6,654 nucleotides of DNA from Desulfobacteraceae bacterium. GTDB lineage: Bacteria; Desulfobacterota; DSM-4660; Desulfatiglandales; Desulfatiglandaceae. This document shows, in pieces, positions 5,912 through 6,654 of this stretch. The position numbers and the translations under genes were made by a program. Each line of letters starts with the position of its first letter. The stretch's first letter is position 1. The stretch is from positions 1 to 6,654 of the forward strand of contig JAUWMY010000143.1 of the NCBI GenBank assembly GCA_030612945.1, written 5' to 3'. The notes under the pieces are model-generated. The model was not told the DNA's origin, made no database searches, and saw nothing but the letters and a program-made list of their open reading frames with translations.

Positions 5912-6654
5912 TTATATGAACCTGATTTTGGGATCTGCGGGTGTACCGCGAACGACAAAAGAGAGCTTTCCTTCTCTCAGACGTCGCTTGAATAGCTTCA
6001 TAATACGAGGTGCGCCGTTTTCGCTTTTAAAAAAGCCTTCCAATGGTTCAATGCTCCCCCTCAACGCGAGCCTGCTCCTGGAAAAATCTTGTTTCAAACC
6101 GATAGTGCCCGATAATGTTCCCTTTATCTCTCTGCCTCTTAGTTCAACATGGGTCAGTTTTATTTTTGTCTTATCAAGAATCATTTTGATCCGGATATCA
6201 TCAAAGCTGACAGACTCCAAACTGAATATGGGCTGCAAAAGCTCTACCGATCCATCTGATATTCTCAGATTTGCCTCCCCTGTGCCATTTATCAATAAAC
6301 TGCCCTGTCCGCTATAGGTGATAACGCCTCCAAGGATCCCTTTCACATTCCGGCCAATCAGAGTAAAAAGATACTCGTAATCATTGATGCGTATATCTCT
6401 CAGTTCAATTGATGTAGTAAAAGGGCGCTCAGATGCCTCCCCACCATTGTCTGAAAAATGAACAGAACCCTTTATATCTCCTCCATAGGCAAGGCAGTCA
6501 AACCGGTATTTTGATTCTCCTTTCAGGAATGACCATAGCCCGGGTCTGATCAGAAGGCTCTCTGCCATAAATAGACTTGTACCAGGGTTTTCTCTAAAGG
6601 AGACCCTGGTCTTCAGAAACTTCACACCAAAGGGGAATGAAGGCCGTACTTTTC
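5912..6654 (-). CDS. gspN: Type II secretion system protein GspN, 5' end beyond the window
   Basis: The reading frame is open to the window edge, so 246 C-terminal residues are visible and the true start lies upstream. The first in-window candidate start (GTG at 6625) is internal: the frame continues upstream through a Pro/Phe-rich stretch ending PFG, as in GspN proteins. The protein looks beta-rich, with recurring 'G-x-I-x-G' turns (YGGDIKGSVHF, REIKGTLSGTIGL, LALRGSIEPLEGFF) and a C-terminus ending GTPADPKIRF. This style matches the GspN family and, more loosely, AsmA-like proteins. GspN is an accessory T2SS protein, expected to be inner-membrane anchored with a periplasmic body; its molecular role is poorly defined. 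It ends 5 bases before gspC, which supports the assignment. No key motif proves the family, so the name rests on overall style plus position. The main alternative is a generic AsmA-like protein. Confidence 0.74.
   Translation of the reverse strand, partial: KVRPSFPFGVKFLKTRVSFRENPGTSLFMAESLLIRPGLWSFLKGESKYRFDCLAYGGDIKGSVHFSDNGGEASERPFTTSIELRDIRINDYEYLFTLIGRNVKGILGGVITYSGQGSLLINGTGEANLRISDGSVELLQPIFSLESVSFDDIRIKMILDKTKIKLTHVELRGREIKGTLSGTIGLKQDFSRSRLALRGSIEPLEGFFKSENGAPRIMKLFKRRLREGKLSFVVRGTPADPKIRFI

Noticed and set aside
5907..6317. A 136-codon open frame on the plus strand, opposite gspN.
   Set aside because: Antisense to gspN, low-complexity Ser/Leu/Ile composition, and no plausible domain. 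The minus-strand frame extends to the window edge and fits the operon.
1..6654. Promoters, terminators, tRNA/rRNA genes, insertion sequences or CRISPR repeats inside the cluster.
   Set aside because: Intergenic gaps are at most 19 bases, and I saw no hairpin-plus-T-run, inverted-repeat pairs, direct-repeat arrays or RNA gene signatures by eye.

Overview
The window is one uninterrupted, tightly packed minus-strand gene cluster for a type II secretion system (T2SS). Read in the direction of transcription (high to low coordinates), the order is gspN (start beyond the window), gspC, an ExeA/GspA-type AAA+ ATPase, a small membrane-anchored TPR protein, the secretin gspD, and the assembly ATPase gspE (continues beyond position 1). 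Every junction is 1 to 19 bases long, and I see no terminator or promoter between genes, so the segment looks like the middle of a single polycistronic unit. There is no gene-free stretch over 300 bases; the longest gap is 19 bases. I found no RNA gene, mobile element, CRISPR array or notable repeat.

The organism is probably a Gram-negative bacterium, because it has an outer-membrane secretin and periplasmic peptidoglycan-binding parts. Base composition is moderate, somewhat under 50% GC by eye. The combination of gspN beside gspC, an ExeA-like ATPase and a TPR protein before gspD-gspE is reminiscent of Desulfobacterota ('Deltaproteobacteria'). That placement is inference from gene order and protein style, not a database result.

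The likely division of labour is as follows. GspE powers pseudopilus assembly at the inner membrane. GspC bridges the inner-membrane platform to the secretin with its HR and PDZ domains. GspD forms the outer-membrane channel. The GspA-like ATPase has a cytoplasmic AAA+ domain, one membrane helix and a periplasmic peptidoglycan-binding domain. It probably helps the secretin pass through or assemble in the cell wall together with the TPR protein. The TPR protein begins with the short GspB-like cytoplasmic signature (MSYIHEALNKAQ) but carries TPRs where classical GspB has its own periplasmic domain. GspN has an AsmA-like look and an uncertain role.

The most interesting aspect is the ATPase/TPR pair. 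Its architecture is intermediate between T2SS GspA-GspB and MSHA-pilus MshM-MshN, and it sits directly before gspD-gspE. Otherwise this is a recognisable T2SS locus, and I see no evidence for an entirely new system in the window.
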